Shown here: positions 44,434 to 53,644 of the stretch, piece by piece
How the letters are laid out: the number at the start of each line of letters is the position of its first letter
Position numbering within the stretch: the first letter of the stretch is position 1
DNA from: Niabella soli DSM 19437
Lineage (GTDB): Bacteria; Bacteroidota; Bacteroidia; Chitinophagales; Chitinophagaceae
DNA: 64,000 nt
NCBI RefSeq assembly: GCF_000243115.2
Contig: NZ_CP007035.1
Coordinates: 3,720,001-3,784,000 of the forward strand
Direction: 5' to 3'
The notes under the pieces: generated by a model
What the model was told of the DNA's origin: nothing
What the model saw: the letters and a program-made list of their open reading frames with translations, nothing else
The model's database searches: none
Program-made: the position numbers and the translations under genes

Positions 44434-45783
44434 TTAGTTCCCTGTAAGCGTAAGTGTAACCTTTGCGGTTTTAACCCGGTTTTTTTCCGTTTCCATAACG
44501 GTAAAAGCAAAATCACCGGTTTTTACAACGTCTCCCGCATGGGGAAGCTCACCGGAAAGTTCGTTGATCAGGCCGCCCAGAGATTCACTGTCGCCCCGCA
44601 CGGCATCGAAGGTCTCAATGGGTAGCCTCATTGCTTTGCACATATCGTGCAGCATCGTGCGCCCTTCAAAAATATAATTGTTGTCGTCAATCCTATTGAT
44701 CATCAGATCGTCGTCATCAAATTCATCCTTGATCTCGCCAATCACTTCTTCAATAATATCCTCCATGGTAACAATACCGCTGGTACCGCCAAACTCATCC
44801 ACCACAACTGCAAAATGAATATGCCGCTTTTGAAAATCCAGCAGCAGGTCTTCAATCAATTTTGTTTCCGGTACAAAATACGGCGGTCGTATTTTTACAT
44901 GCCAGTCGCCCAATCCGGTTGGGTCATTAAGATAAGGGATCAGGTCTTTTGTATTTAATACGCCGGCAATCTCGTCCAGGCTGCCTTTGTAAACCGGAAG
45001 CCGGGAGTAATGCAGGCGTTCTACTTTTTTTATGAGTGCTTCAAAAGAAGTATTGTATTCCACACCGCTTACATACAACCGGCTGCGCATTACTTTTTTT
45101 ACAGAGATCTTGCCGAATTTGACAATCCCCTTCATGATATTTTTTTCCTCCGGGGATATTTCGTCCGTTTGTACCTCTATGGCTTCGTCCAGTTGCTGGC
45201 TATTGGTTTCTTCCGCTTTGTTGGCGCCCACGGTACGGCTGAATCCGTCGGCAACCGCAACCGTCCACCGGCTGATGCGCCGCAGCAACAGGTAAATCGC
45301 TTCAACAATCATAATAAGCACCGGCCATTCAAATGCGAAACGCAGGTTATTTTGAGCCGCCCACACCCGCGGAAATATTTCCACCAGGAATAACACGGAA
45401 AACGCGATAATGGCAAATTTTAAAAAAATACCAATGGCCGTGTCGAGGTAGGTTGACGGAACATAATAGCTGATCAGGTAATTGGTCAATACCACAATGC
45501 AAATGTTTACCAGGGTTTTGGCAATCAGCATGGAGGCAAAAACCTCCTTGGGCTCTTCCAGCAGGTTCAGGATCCTTTTCGCAGAAGATTGTTGCTTGGT
45601 TTTTAAAACATCAATATCTTTTTCATCGAGAGAAAATATGGCCGCCTGCGAACCGGCAATAGAAAAAGAAATGATCACCAGCAACGCCAATGCCACCGCC
45701 AGAAAAGTGGCATTTTGAATGCCAACAGGCAATTGCCCCGGCGCCACATCTGAAAGAATAAATACGGTAAACAAATGTTCCAA
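44434..45783 (-). CDS. gldE: GldE-like CNNM/CorC-HlyC family membrane protein
   Basis: A 449-residue protein. Hydrophobic helices of the CNNM/DUF21 domain fill about residues 20-180. A CBS pair follows (VSGVEYNTSFEALIKKVERL to VDEFGGTSGIVTMEDIIEEV), then a CorC/HlyC C-terminal domain. Its position directly after ssb and mutY is the arrangement of gldE in gliding Bacteroidota. GldE supports the gliding/type IX secretion lipoprotein GldD, but gldD is not the next gene here. As a CNNM protein it may move divalent metal ions. Confidence 0.88.
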   Translation of the reverse strand: MEHLFTVFILSDVAPGQLPVGIQNATFLAVALALLVIISFSIAGSQAAIFSLDEKDIDVLKTKQQSSAKRILNLLEEPKEVFASMLIAKTLVNICIVVLTNYLISYYVPSTYLDTAIGIFLKFAIIAFSVLFLVEIFPRVWAAQNNLRFAFEWPVLIMIVEAIYLLLRRISRWTVAVADGFSRTVGANKAEETNSQQLDEAIEVQTDEISPEEKNIMKGIVKFGKISVKKVMRSRLYVSGVEYNTSFEALIKKVERLHYSRLPVYKGSLDEIAGVLNTKDLIPYLNDPTGLGDWHVKIRPPYFVPETKLIEDLLLDFQKRHIHFAVVVDEFGGTSGIVTMEDIIEEVIGEIKDEFDDDDLMINRIDDNNYIFEGRTMLHDMCKAMRLPIETFDAVRGDSESLGGLINELSGELPHAGDVVKTGDFAFTVMETEKNRVKTAKVTLTLTGN

Positions 45784-45835
45784 AATTGTAGTTTTCGTAA
45801 AGGGACCTTTTAACGTCAGCCAACTTTAAAGATGC

Positions 45836-46231
45836 TTAAAAAGGATGTAAGTCAAATCCTTCAATGCCGTGTTGCTCATCGGGCGAAGGAGTGCCCTCCG
45901 CTTTTTTATCAAGCATAATAAGGTTTTCACCCACCACTTCCGTTACATATTTTTTTACACCATCCTTGTCTTCCCAACTGCGGGTTCTTAAACGCCCTTC
46001 AATATAGACGAGACTCGATTTGTGTAAAAATTTCTGAGCCAGCTCCGCCAGCCCGCGCCACAATACAACGGTGTGCCATTCGGTTTGGGAAATCAATTTG
46101 CCGGTCCGGTCTTTGAAGGTTTCTGTTGTGGCCAGCGGAAATTTTGCTACCGCAATATTACCTTCCAGTGTTTGTACATCGGGGTCTTTTCCTAAATTTC
46201 CAATCAGCATAACTCTGTTAACTCCTCTCAT
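45836..46231 (-). CDS. ssb: Single-stranded DNA-binding protein
   Basis: A 131-residue OB-fold protein opening MRGVNRVMLIGNLGKDPDVQ, with WHTVVLWRGLAELAQKF and the strand SSLVYIEGRLRTRSWED. It protects single-stranded DNA in replication and repair. The start at 46231 follows the family; the longer frame start 36 bases upstream overlaps the promoter zone (near-consensus AACCTTTG on the minus strand). The C-terminal tip ends DLHPF, a departure from the usual acidic DDDIPF type. Confidence 0.96.
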   Translation of the reverse strand: MRGVNRVMLIGNLGKDPDVQTLEGNIAVAKFPLATTETFKDRTGKLISQTEWHTVVLWRGLAELAQKFLHKSSLVYIEGRLRTRSWEDKDGVKKYVTEVVGENLIMLDKKAEGTPSPDEQHGIEGFDLHPF

Positions 46232-46314
46232 AGTGTATATTTCCTGTTTAATTTGACAAAGGTTCACACAAAAATCTAACTAAAAGTAATTTTTTTGGGT
46301 GGATAAACAAAAAA

Positions 46315-47364
46315 TTATGACCGGTTTAAGTACTGGGTAATGGTTTTGGGAAAAGGCAGGGTTTTTAATGCCCGTTTCGATACCCATTGGAAGGATTGAA
46401 GCGCTTCAGGCCTGCGATTGACTTTGCAGGAGATAAACACCGATTTAATAACCTGGTGACTGAGTTTTTGGGAAAAGGCAGAGCTGATGTCAGTAATGGT
46501 TCCCTCATCGATCCACCCTTTTTTAATTCCTTTGCTAATAATGGCTTTGGGAGCCCGGGCAACTGTGGTTTCAATCATTGGAAATTCATATAAATGTTGC
46601 CAGATATCTTTTCCCGTCCGTTCCCGAACGGGGACCGTATTGCGGAAGAGAGGGATCAAATAATAAAAATAGCGGGTGCGGACGGCAATTTTTTTGCTTT
46701 TTACGGGGAGCCCGGTAACCAACTCTTTTTTGAAAGCGACACAGTGTTTTTGGAAAGGGCATTGGACGCAAAGCGGCGCTGCGGGTTTGCAAACGGTGGC
46801 TCCAAAATCCATAATAGCCTGATTGTAAATGCCCGGCTCTTGTTTGTTCAGCAATTTTTCAGCCAATGCCGAAAATATTTTTTTTCCGGAAGGCATGTCA
46901 ATCGGTTCCCCAATACCAAAGATCCGTGACAGCACCCTGAAAACATTGCCGTCCAGCACGGCATGAGGCAGGTTGAATGCAAAAGAGGCGATTGCCGCGG
47001 CGGTGTAGGGACCGATGCCTTTTAATTTTAATATCGATTCATAGGTATCCGGAAAAACACCGCCCATTTCGTTGCTTATTAATTTTGCGGTGAAAATCAG
47101 GTTTTTACAGCGGGAATAATAGCCCAGCCCTTCCCAAAGTTTAAAAACTGATTTTTCTGAAGCATTGGCCAGGTCGCCGATAGTCGGGTAATTTTTTATA
47201 AAATTTTTGTAGTAGTTTAATCCCTGCTCCACACGGGTTTGCTGCAGGATCACCTCACTCAACCATATCTTATACGGGTCCTTTTGTCCTTTCCAGGGCA
47301 TTTGACGGGTGTTCTCTGTTTGGTTCCATAGTGCCAGAATATGTTGAAAATTATTGTTATTCAA
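46315..47364 (-). CDS. mutY: A/G-specific adenine glycosylase
   Basis: DNA repair glycosylase that removes adenine mispaired with 8-oxoguanine, 349 residues. The helix-hairpin-helix block LKLKGIGPYTAAAIASFAF, the catalytic aspartate in AVLDGNVFRVLSRIF, and the [4Fe-4S] ligands CX6CX2CX5C (from CKPAAPLCVQC) are all present. The C-terminal NUDIX-like domain recognises oxoG. It lies upstream of ssb and gldE on the same strand. Confidence 0.96.
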   Translation of the reverse strand: MNNNNFQHILALWNQTENTRQMPWKGQKDPYKIWLSEVILQQTRVEQGLNYYKNFIKNYPTIGDLANASEKSVFKLWEGLGYYSRCKNLIFTAKLISNEMGGVFPDTYESILKLKGIGPYTAAAIASFAFNLPHAVLDGNVFRVLSRIFGIGEPIDMPSGKKIFSALAEKLLNKQEPGIYNQAIMDFGATVCKPAAPLCVQCPFQKHCVAFKKELVTGLPVKSKKIAVRTRYFYYLIPLFRNTVPVRERTGKDIWQHLYEFPMIETTVARAPKAIISKGIKKGWIDEGTITDISSAFSQKLSHQVIKSVFISCKVNRRPEALQSFQWVSKRALKTLPFPKTITQYLNRS

Positions 47365-47521
47365 TGTTTTCTCAATTTATTTTCGTAAATTACCTCAAAA
47401 ATCCTCAATTTTATAAAAATTGGATTAATAATTGATTGTAAGTTATTTATTAAAGTTTTGCACACTTCTTGCTATAACTTTACAAAGCAACAGGCATTGA
47501 ATTATTTTAATATTAAAAACT

Positions 47522-47845
47522 ATGCGAAAAGCGGATTTAGTAAACAAGATTTCAGATAAAACAGGTATTCCCAAAGTGGACGTACTCGTTACTTTGGAAA
47601 ACATGTTTAAAGAAGTTAAGGACACGCTGGCTTCCGGTGAAAATATCTATATCCGGGGGTTTGGTAGTTTTATTACCAAAAAAAGGGCTGCTAAGATCGG
47701 TAGAAACATCAAAAAAAATGTAGCCGTACATATTCCGGAGCACTACATTCCTGCATTTAAACCGGCTAAAGAATTCACAGCCGAGGTAAAAAAGCTCGTG
47801 GAGCCAAAGCCTGACCAAGGCCCTGGTGAAGATGCAGATGACTAG
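47522..47845 (+). CDS. HU-family DNA-binding protein
   Basis: A 107-residue histone-like protein: MRKADLVNKISDKTGIPKVD opens the HU fold, followed by GENIYIRGFGSFITKKRAAK, the arm-base signature. A short charged extension ends the protein (EPKPDQGPGEDADD). It is divergent from mutY. In many Bacteroidota this HU gene stands next to the rng gene, as it does here after two small genes. Confidence 0.95.
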   Translation: MRKADLVNKISDKTGIPKVDVLVTLENMFKEVKDTLASGENIYIRGFGSFITKKRAAKIGRNIKKNVAVHIPEHYIPAFKPAKEFTAEVKKLVEPKPDQGPGEDADD

Positions 47846-47883
47846 AATTCTTTAAAAAATCTTCGTTTTACACTCAATTGCGT

Positions 47884-47891
47884 TACCTTTG
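47884..47891 (+). promoter_or_regulatory. -7 promoter box of the TPR gene
   Basis: TACCTTTG, exact consensus, 21 bases upstream of the GTG at 47912. Confidence 0.6.
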
Positions 47892-47911
47892 CCGTCCAAT
47901 TTAACGGATAG

Positions 47912-48775
47912 GTGAAGAAACCCCAGATTATAACAGCAACAGTGGCGGTAGTGGCCTTAATAGTGCTTTTGGCATTTGGGCGTACTATACCCAGACCTGG
48001 CGCTAAAACCGCGCCCGCTATGGCTGAAAAAGGCGACACTGCATCTGAAGGCGCTGTTGCTGGTTTTTCTATTGATACCGTGCTGGCTGTATCAAAAAAA
48101 GAACTGAAACCCGAACAGGCACTACGCCTGGATTTACTGGAGAAAAGCATTACACGCGGCGCTGTTAAACAGCAGCAACTGGATGTATATCAGCATTTAG
48201 CGAATTTCTGGCGGGATACGGCGCAAGCCTTTATTCCCTTTGCCTGGTACACGGCACAGGCAGCCCGATTGGAAAATTCAGAAAAAAAGCTCAATTTTGC
48301 AGGCCAATTATTCCTGAATCAGTTGACGCGGCAGGACAATGACGCACAGCGGCATTGGATGGCGGAACAGGCAGCGGATCTTTTTGAGAAGACGCTGGAG
48401 CTGAATGCGGCAAATGATTCTGCAAAAGTTGGCCTGGGCGCCACTTATCTTTATGGTGGCCTGGGCTCCCCGATGGAAGGTATTGGAAAGATCAGAGAAG
48501 TTGTTGAAAAAGACAGCAATAATGTTTATGCGCAAATGACCCTGGCCACGGCTTCCCTTATGAGTGGTCAAAAGGAAAAGGCAAAAGAACGTTTGGAAAC
48601 TGTTTTGAGAATGCAACCCCAGAATCTTCAGGCGATCCTGATGTTGGGCGACCTGTTCGAAAAGGACGGGGATAAGCCCCAGGCGGCAGCCCTTTATTCC
48701 AAAGCGGCAAAGCTGGTACAACGGAAGGATCTGAAAGAAGAACTGGAGAAAAGGATCGAAGAACTAAAGAAGTAA
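47912..48775 (+). CDS. Membrane-anchored TPR protein
   Basis: A 287-residue protein starting at a GTG, with one N-terminal transmembrane segment (IITATVAVVALIVLLAFG) and TPR-like helical repeats in the second half (NVYAQMTLATASLMSGQKEK, NLQAILMLGDLFEKDGDKPQ). The soluble part should be outside the cytoplasm. The role is not known. It lies between HU and rng, a conserved neighbourhood, and may be read through to the next small gene. Confidence 0.85.
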   Translation: MKKPQIITATVAVVALIVLLAFGRTIPRPGAKTAPAMAEKGDTASEGAVAGFSIDTVLAVSKKELKPEQALRLDLLEKSITRGAVKQQQLDVYQHLANFWRDTAQAFIPFAWYTAQAARLENSEKKLNFAGQLFLNQLTRQDNDAQRHWMAEQAADLFEKTLELNAANDSAKVGLGATYLYGGLGSPMEGIGKIREVVEKDSNNVYAQMTLATASLMSGQKEKAKERLETVLRMQPQNLQAILMLGDLFEKDGDKPQAAALYSKAAKLVQRKDLKEELEKRIEELKK

Positions 48776-48812
48776 AATAATTATTTAAAAATCATTAAAA
48801 AAGTTATTGAGT

Positions 48813-48905
48813 ATGCCTTGTGGTAAAAAAAGAAAACGTCATAAAATTGCGACACACAAACGTAAAAAAAGACTAAGAAAAAATCGTCATAAGAAAAGAA
48901 AATAA
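48813..48905 (+). CDS. 30-residue basic COX24/AURKAIP1-like protein (possible ribosomal protein)
   Basis: MPCGKKRKRHKIATHKRKKR and ten further residues make a 30-residue protein that is almost all Lys, Arg and His. The RKRHKIATHKRKKRLRKNRH pattern fits the short COX24/AURKAIP1 domain, whose relatives are the mitoribosomal protein mS38 and mycobacterial bS22. A ribosomal role is inference. Homologous tiny genes beside rng are common in Bacteroidota (general knowledge). It is followed by a strong terminator. Confidence 0.8.
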   Translation: MPCGKKRKRHKIATHKRKKRLRKNRHKKRK

Positions 48906-48930
48906 GAACTCGTTTTCTTTTTGGGTATAG

Positions 48931-48975
48931 AAGTAACAGGTAATCTGAATATGCAAATTACCTGTTACTTATTTT
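48931..48975 (+). terminator. Rho-independent terminator with 14-bp stem
   Basis: AAGTAACAGGTAAT/ATTACCTGTTACTT (48931-48944 with 48957-48970) is a perfect stem with a 12-base loop, followed by ATTTTG. It ends the TPR/small basic protein transcript. Confidence 0.85.
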
Positions 48976-49116
48976 GCCGGTATACCGGTTTGGGTAATGA
49001 TGGGCATGTATGCTAACGTTTCTGCTGCCATTTAGTTTGATCTTATTGTGCCTTCATTATGCTGTTAGCTGGTTATTCTTTAACACTATCAAGATGAGTA
49101 CTCATGGTGGTTTCTC

Positions 49117-50670
49117 ATGAATAAGGACCTTATTATTAATGCCACCCCTGCGGGTGTAGATATAGCATTGCTGGAGAATAGCAAACTTGTAGAATTACAC
49201 AACGAAAAAACGGATTCGCAGTTTGCCGTGGGAGATTTATACCTCGGGAAGGTAAAAAAATTAATGCCTGCGCTCAACGCGGCTTTTATTGACCTGGGCT
49301 ATGAAAAAGACGCATTCCTGCATTATACCGACCTAAGCCCTTACGTAAAATCATTACTGAAGTTTACCCAACAGGCGATGAAAGCCCAGGGCGATACGGT
49401 AATGGATTTTTCAAAATTTGAAATAGAACCGGAAATTATCAAAACCGGGAAAATTACAGAAGTGCTTGGCGGAAAGCCACATATCCTGGTGCAGATACTG
49501 AAAGAGCCTATCGCGGCAAAAGGCCCGCGCCTGAGTTGTGAATTATCCCTCCCGGGAAGATATATTGTAATTACCCCTTTCAATAATATTGTTGCTGTTT
49601 CCAAAAAGATCCATTCTTCAGAAGAGCGCAAGCGCCTGCAAAAGATCATTGAAGCGGTACGACCCAGGAACTTTGGCGTTATTGTACGCACGGCGGCCGA
49701 AGGAAAAAATACGGCAGAACTTTACGAAGACCTGACGAACCTGCTGAACTCCTGGAAAACAATTGAACAGAACCTGAAAGGTGCGGTAGCCCCGGCAAAG
49801 ATCCTGAGTGAACAAAATAAGACAAATAGTATTTTGAGGGATCTGCTCAACGCGGATTTTAACCGGATCATCGTAAACTCAAAGAACGTTTATAACGAAA
49901 CCAAAAGCTATCTTCAAAAAATAGCCCCGGAAAAAGAGGGGATCGTTTCTTTATACCAGAGCCCCGGCGGCATTTTCGATTCCTTTGGTATTACCAAACA
50001 AGTAAAAGCTTCTTTTGGCAAAACCGTCAATCTGAACAGCGGCGCTTACCTCATCATTGAGCATACCGAAGCCCTGCACGTGATTGATGTAAACAGCGGC
50101 TACAAAAATGTTGGCAATAACCAGGAACAAAACGCACTGGCCACCAACCTGGAAGCTGCTGAAGAAATTTCCAGGCAACTGCGGCTACGAGATATAGGCG
50201 GTATTATCGTAGTCGATTTCATAGATATGAAACTGGCGGAGAATAAAAGAGCGCTTTATGAAAAAATGGAAGAGTTCATGAAGACGGACCGCGCCAGGCA
50301 TTCTGTTTTACCGATTTCGAAATTTGGGCTGATGCAGATCACGCGGCAGCGGATGCGTCCCGAAGTGAATATCAATACCCAGGAAATTTGCCCCACTTGT
50401 AACGGCACCGGGAAGATCGGGTCTTCGCTGATCCTCGAAGATGAAATGGAGAAGAACCTGAATTACCTGATCACGCACCGGCATACAGGTTTAAAACTGG
50501 TGGTGCATCCTATCATGTATGCCTATCTTACTAAAGGCTGGTGGTTCAACAGCAAGCTGTCGAAGTGGAATAAAAAATTCGGCCAAAAAATAAAACTGGA
50601 ACCCAATAGCGCTTACCAACTGGTTGAATACCGGTTTTTCAATAAGGAAAATGAGGAAATAAAGATGTAA
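49117..50670 (+). CDS. rng: Ribonuclease G/E family protein
   Basis: A 517-residue endoribonuclease. The S1 domain is seen in FAVGDLYLGKVKKLMPALNA, the catalytic DNase-like region in RDIGGIIVVDFIDM with its acidic metal ligands, and the Zn-link in CPTCNGTGK. It lacks the long C-terminal scaffold of E. coli RNase E, so it is closer to RNase G. It processes rRNA and decays mRNA. A GGGCC/GGCCC hairpin follows the stop. Confidence 0.95.
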   Translation: MNKDLIINATPAGVDIALLENSKLVELHNEKTDSQFAVGDLYLGKVKKLMPALNAAFIDLGYEKDAFLHYTDLSPYVKSLLKFTQQAMKAQGDTVMDFSKFEIEPEIIKTGKITEVLGGKPHILVQILKEPIAAKGPRLSCELSLPGRYIVITPFNNIVAVSKKIHSSEERKRLQKIIEAVRPRNFGVIVRTAAEGKNTAELYEDLTNLLNSWKTIEQNLKGAVAPAKILSEQNKTNSILRDLLNADFNRIIVNSKNVYNETKSYLQKIAPEKEGIVSLYQSPGGIFDSFGITKQVKASFGKTVNLNSGAYLIIEHTEALHVIDVNSGYKNVGNNQEQNALATNLEAAEEISRQLRLRDIGGIIVVDFIDMKLAENKRALYEKMEEFMKTDRARHSVLPISKFGLMQITRQRMRPEVNINTQEICPTCNGTGKIGSSLILEDEMEKNLNYLITHRHTGLKLVVHPIMYAYLTKGWWFNSKLSKWNKKFGQKIKLEPNSAYQLVEYRFFNKENEEIKM

Positions 50671-50790
50671 TGGGCCAGAGGCCCGAAAGAGAAAGAAGTT
50701 GATAAGTTTAAAGGTTTATAATGAGTTGCCTAAAGATTGATAAGGGAACTATTATTAAAGCCCCCCTTTTCAACCTGTAAACTTGTAACT
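50671..50790. repeat. Hairpin and degenerate tract after rng
   Basis: GGGCCAGAGGCCC (50672-50684) forms a short hairpin after the rng stop. 50702-50790 is a tract of words like GTTTAAAGGTTTATAATGAG and AACCTGTAAACTTGTAAC, a type common between genes in Bacteroidota. Confidence 0.5.
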
Positions 50791-51033
50791 CTAGTTCTTA
50801 TTAAGAAGAAAATAAAAAGATTTCAGCCGTGTACGGCTTATCGCTTTTACAATAGGTTTTCTTTTATTGGTGATACGATTGCGCTTTACTAACTCATGCG
50901 CGCTGCAGAACGTATCGTTATTATCCACGGAGGCCACAATTTTATGAACAAAACTCATTTCCTGCTTTAAATATTCTTTTGTAAAGCAGGTCTCTCTTAG
51001 CAGGAAGATAATATCGCGGCTGTAATCGTTCAT
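50791..51033 (-). CDS. Hypothetical 80-residue basic protein
   Basis: A small protein with a hydrophobic patch (SRDIIFLLRETCFTKEYL) and a basic C-terminal half (VKRNRITNKRKPIVKAISR). No family was recognised. It is kept because the reading frame fills the gap between two plus-strand genes and near-consensus TAACTTTA (minus, about 51066-51059) stands upstream. It could be spurious. Confidence 0.5.
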   Translation of the reverse strand: MNDYSRDIIFLLRETCFTKEYLKQEMSFVHKIVASVDNNDTFCSAHELVKRNRITNKRKPIVKAISRTRLKSFYFLLNKN

Positions 51034-51135
51034 TTAATACGTCATAAAAATTGTAATACTAAAGTTAATTTTTTTTATTAGTTAAAACAACTATTATTCC
51101 TATTTTATCAGAATTTTAATAATCAAATTTTTGGT

Positions 51136-52236
51136 ATGCCGGGTGTAAGAAAAAAAAATATTCTTGTAGCGCCGCTCGACTGGGGACTGGGACATACAAC
51201 ACGATGTATTCCAATAATTTGGGAATTAATAAATAATAATTGTACTATTATTATTGCAGGAAATACTACTCAGGTTTATTTACTGAAACAGGAATTTCCC
51301 CAGCTCACTTTTATTGATCTCGAAGGCTATAATGTGCATTATTCCAAAAAAGGAAATCGTTTTTTGGCCACCATAGCCCGTCAATTACCCCGCATTGCCA
51401 AAGCCATACGAAGAGAAAATGAATGGTTGAAAAAGATTGTAAATACTCATAGGATCGATGGTATTATCAGCGACAACCGGTTTGGGTTATATCACAAAAA
51501 GGTTCCTTCCGTTTTTATTACACACCAGTTAAATATTCAGACGCCCCTGGGAAGCCCGGCTGGCCTGTTGACCCGGAAAATGAATTATAGCCGGATCAAC
51601 CGGTTTACCCATTGCTGGATCCCGGATTTTGAAGCGTCACCGGGGCTGGCCGGCGCGCTGTCGCATCCTCCAAAAATGCCATCGATTTCCTGCACGTATA
51701 CCGGCCCCTTATCCAGGATGCAACCGGCAATTGCCGGTGAGCCAAAAAAAATGGTATTGATCCTGCTGTCCGGTCCCGAGCCGCAACGATCGTTATTCGA
51801 GCGGCTGATTTTTAGTCAACTGCGCCCAACAGAATTGTCTTTTGTTGTTGTAAGGGGGCTTCCTGATGGTAAGGGGCCGCAGGTGCCAGCGCTCCCTAAT
51901 ATTGTGGTGTACGATCATTTGCCTGCAAAGGAACTAAACCGTTGCCTGGCGGAAGCCGCTGTGGTCGTATGCAGGAGCGGCTACAGTACGGTAATGGATG
52001 TGTGTGTGGTGGGGGCCAAAGCGATCATGGTGCCCACGCCGGGGCAAACGGAACAGGAATACCTTGCGGCATTGCTGGCGGGATCCGGTAGCATCATTAC
52101 GGCTTCCCAGGATGATTTTGATTTGTACGCCTTGCTGGAACGGGCGCAACAATCAAATTGCCGGCTCAGCGCTCCGCAGGAGGAACAATTGCTGAAAAAG
52201 GCCGTGCGTGATTTTGTTGGGAGCTTAGCAGGCTGA
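51136..52236 (+). CDS. Glycosyltransferase (GT28/MurG-like fold)
   Basis: A 366-residue GT-B enzyme. The N-terminal domain opens NILVAPLDWGLGHTTRCIPI, a nucleotide-fold start shared with MurG-like transferases. The C-terminal domain shows LILLSGPEPQRSLFERLI, VVCRSGYSTVMDVCVVGAKA and PTPGQTEQEYLA, the UDP-sugar-binding block. The acceptor and sugar are unknown; a cell-envelope role is likely from the family. Confidence 0.9.
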   Translation: MPGVRKKNILVAPLDWGLGHTTRCIPIIWELINNNCTIIIAGNTTQVYLLKQEFPQLTFIDLEGYNVHYSKKGNRFLATIARQLPRIAKAIRRENEWLKKIVNTHRIDGIISDNRFGLYHKKVPSVFITHQLNIQTPLGSPAGLLTRKMNYSRINRFTHCWIPDFEASPGLAGALSHPPKMPSISCTYTGPLSRMQPAIAGEPKKMVLILLSGPEPQRSLFERLIFSQLRPTELSFVVVRGLPDGKGPQVPALPNIVVYDHLPAKELNRCLAEAAVVVCRSGYSTVMDVCVVGAKAIMVPTPGQTEQEYLAALLAGSGSIITASQDDFDLYALLERAQQSNCRLSAPQEEQLLKKAVRDFVGSLAG

Positions 52237-52439
52237 TAGCGGGTAAACCGATAAAATGAAGAATAAAAAATAATGAATAAGAAATGTAAAAGGGCCTTAT
52301 TTCAATAATATTCAATGTGTGTCCCTTTTGATATTTTTTGATTGAGGTGCAAAGCATCTGAACGTACGCCCCATGAATATTTTATATTGAATCCAGTATC
52401 AGGTATCCCGCATCGGGTAACAATGGAACATTTACAAAT
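52237..52439. repeat. Degenerate tracts between glycosyltransferase and ketosynthase genes
   Basis: Words of the AATGAAGAATAAAAAATAATG type (52255-52288) and ATTGAATCCAGTATCAGG with CCCGCATCGGGTAAC (52387-52421) fill the gap. The second tract matches 30038-30096. Nothing coding was seen. Confidence 0.55.
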
Positions 52440-53636
52440 TCAATATCTGCCAAAAATCAGCGAGCTGCAATTGCCTCCGAATCCAAAAGAATTGGACATT
52501 ACATAATTTAATTCTTTTTGCTGATAGCTTAAAACAGGCGTTAATCCCGTTTTTTCAATCGGGGTTTCAAAATTAAGTGAAGGGTATACTTCCTGGTGGT
52601 GAAGATTCAGGATGCTGAAAATGGCTTCCACGGCTCCCGCGGCGCCTAATGTATGACCCGTATAGGATTTGGTGCTGGCAAAGGCAGGTACTTTTTCGAA
52701 CAGACGTAACATGGCTACGCTTTCCGTTTCGTCGTTATTTTCCGTTGCCGTGCCGTGGGCGTTTATAAAATCGATATCCGAAGGATTTAGATTGGCGGTT
52801 TTAAGCGCTTCTTTCATGCATAAATAAGGCCCGTCCGCGTTTTCCGAGGTAGACGAAGGGTGATAGGCGTCATTGCTGTTGCCAAACCCTTTTACAACGG
52901 CATAAACTTTTTTACCTGGTGGGAGGTCTTCTGCCCGTTCCAGTACCAAAAAGCCACCGGCCTCTCCCAGGTTTAATCCCTTCCGGTTCGCATCAAAGGG
53001 CCTGCAGGCTTCCGGAGAGAGGATCATTAATGAATTGAACCCATTTACCGTGTATTTCGAAAGGCTGTCGATACCTCCCACTATCGCTTTTGTCGCCAAC
53101 CCGTTTTGTAACAGGCGTGCGCCATACATAATGGCATTAGCGGAAGAAGAACAGGCAGTGTTGAACGTGTTTACGGGTCCCCCGATATTAAAATAAGTCT
53201 GCAGAAATAAAGTGCACGCGCTATTGGAATAGGCTTCCAGGTAAGGGCTGTCGGATGATGGGTCCGGATTATTGGCATCGCGATACATCTCGTCTGTGAG
53301 GCACATGCCGCCAACCGTACTGGCGCCGATCAGCGCGGTGGTGTTTGCCATAAGCGTTTTTTCGGAAAGTTGTGCGTCGGCAATTGCTTCTGTCATTGCC
53401 TTTAAGCCGATCAGGTCTGTCCTGGTAGCTTGTGGGGTTCTTTCGGTCAGTAAAGAAGCCAGTGTGTCAGTATCGGATCTTATTGCGCCAAACGGCATTG
53501 TTTCGGCATACCTGGAGGGAAAATGGCTGGCTTCCCCAATACCGGTGCACCCGTTGATCAGTGCTTCCCGGTTTTCGGCTACGGATGCACCAATGGCCGA
53601 AAAAAGCCCGATACCTGTAACGATAACAGCGCCCAA
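52440..53636 (-). CDS. Beta-ketoacyl-ACP synthase family protein
   Basis: A 398-residue FabF-like condensing enzyme. The triad is intact: FNTACSSSANAIMYG (cysteine), NAHGTATENND and SYTGHTLGAAGAVEA (histidines). It is distinct from the fatty-acid fabF at 12.8 kb and pairs with its own ACP gene 8 bases upstream. Such KAS/ACP pairs serve specialised polyene or lipid synthesis in Bacteroidota (family knowledge); the product here is unknown. Confidence 0.9.
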   Translation of the reverse strand: MGAVIVTGIGLFSAIGASVAENREALINGCTGIGEASHFPSRYAETMPFGAIRSDTDTLASLLTERTPQATRTDLIGLKAMTEAIADAQLSEKTLMANTTALIGASTVGGMCLTDEMYRDANNPDPSSDSPYLEAYSNSACTLFLQTYFNIGGPVNTFNTACSSSANAIMYGARLLQNGLATKAIVGGIDSLSKYTVNGFNSLMILSPEACRPFDANRKGLNLGEAGGFLVLERAEDLPPGKKVYAVVKGFGNSNDAYHPSSTSENADGPYLCMKEALKTANLNPSDIDFINAHGTATENNDETESVAMLRLFEKVPAFASTKSYTGHTLGAAGAVEAIFSILNLHHQEVYPSLNFETPIEKTGLTPVLSYQQKELNYVMSNSFGFGGNCSSLIFGRY

Positions 53637-53644
53637 AACTTACT

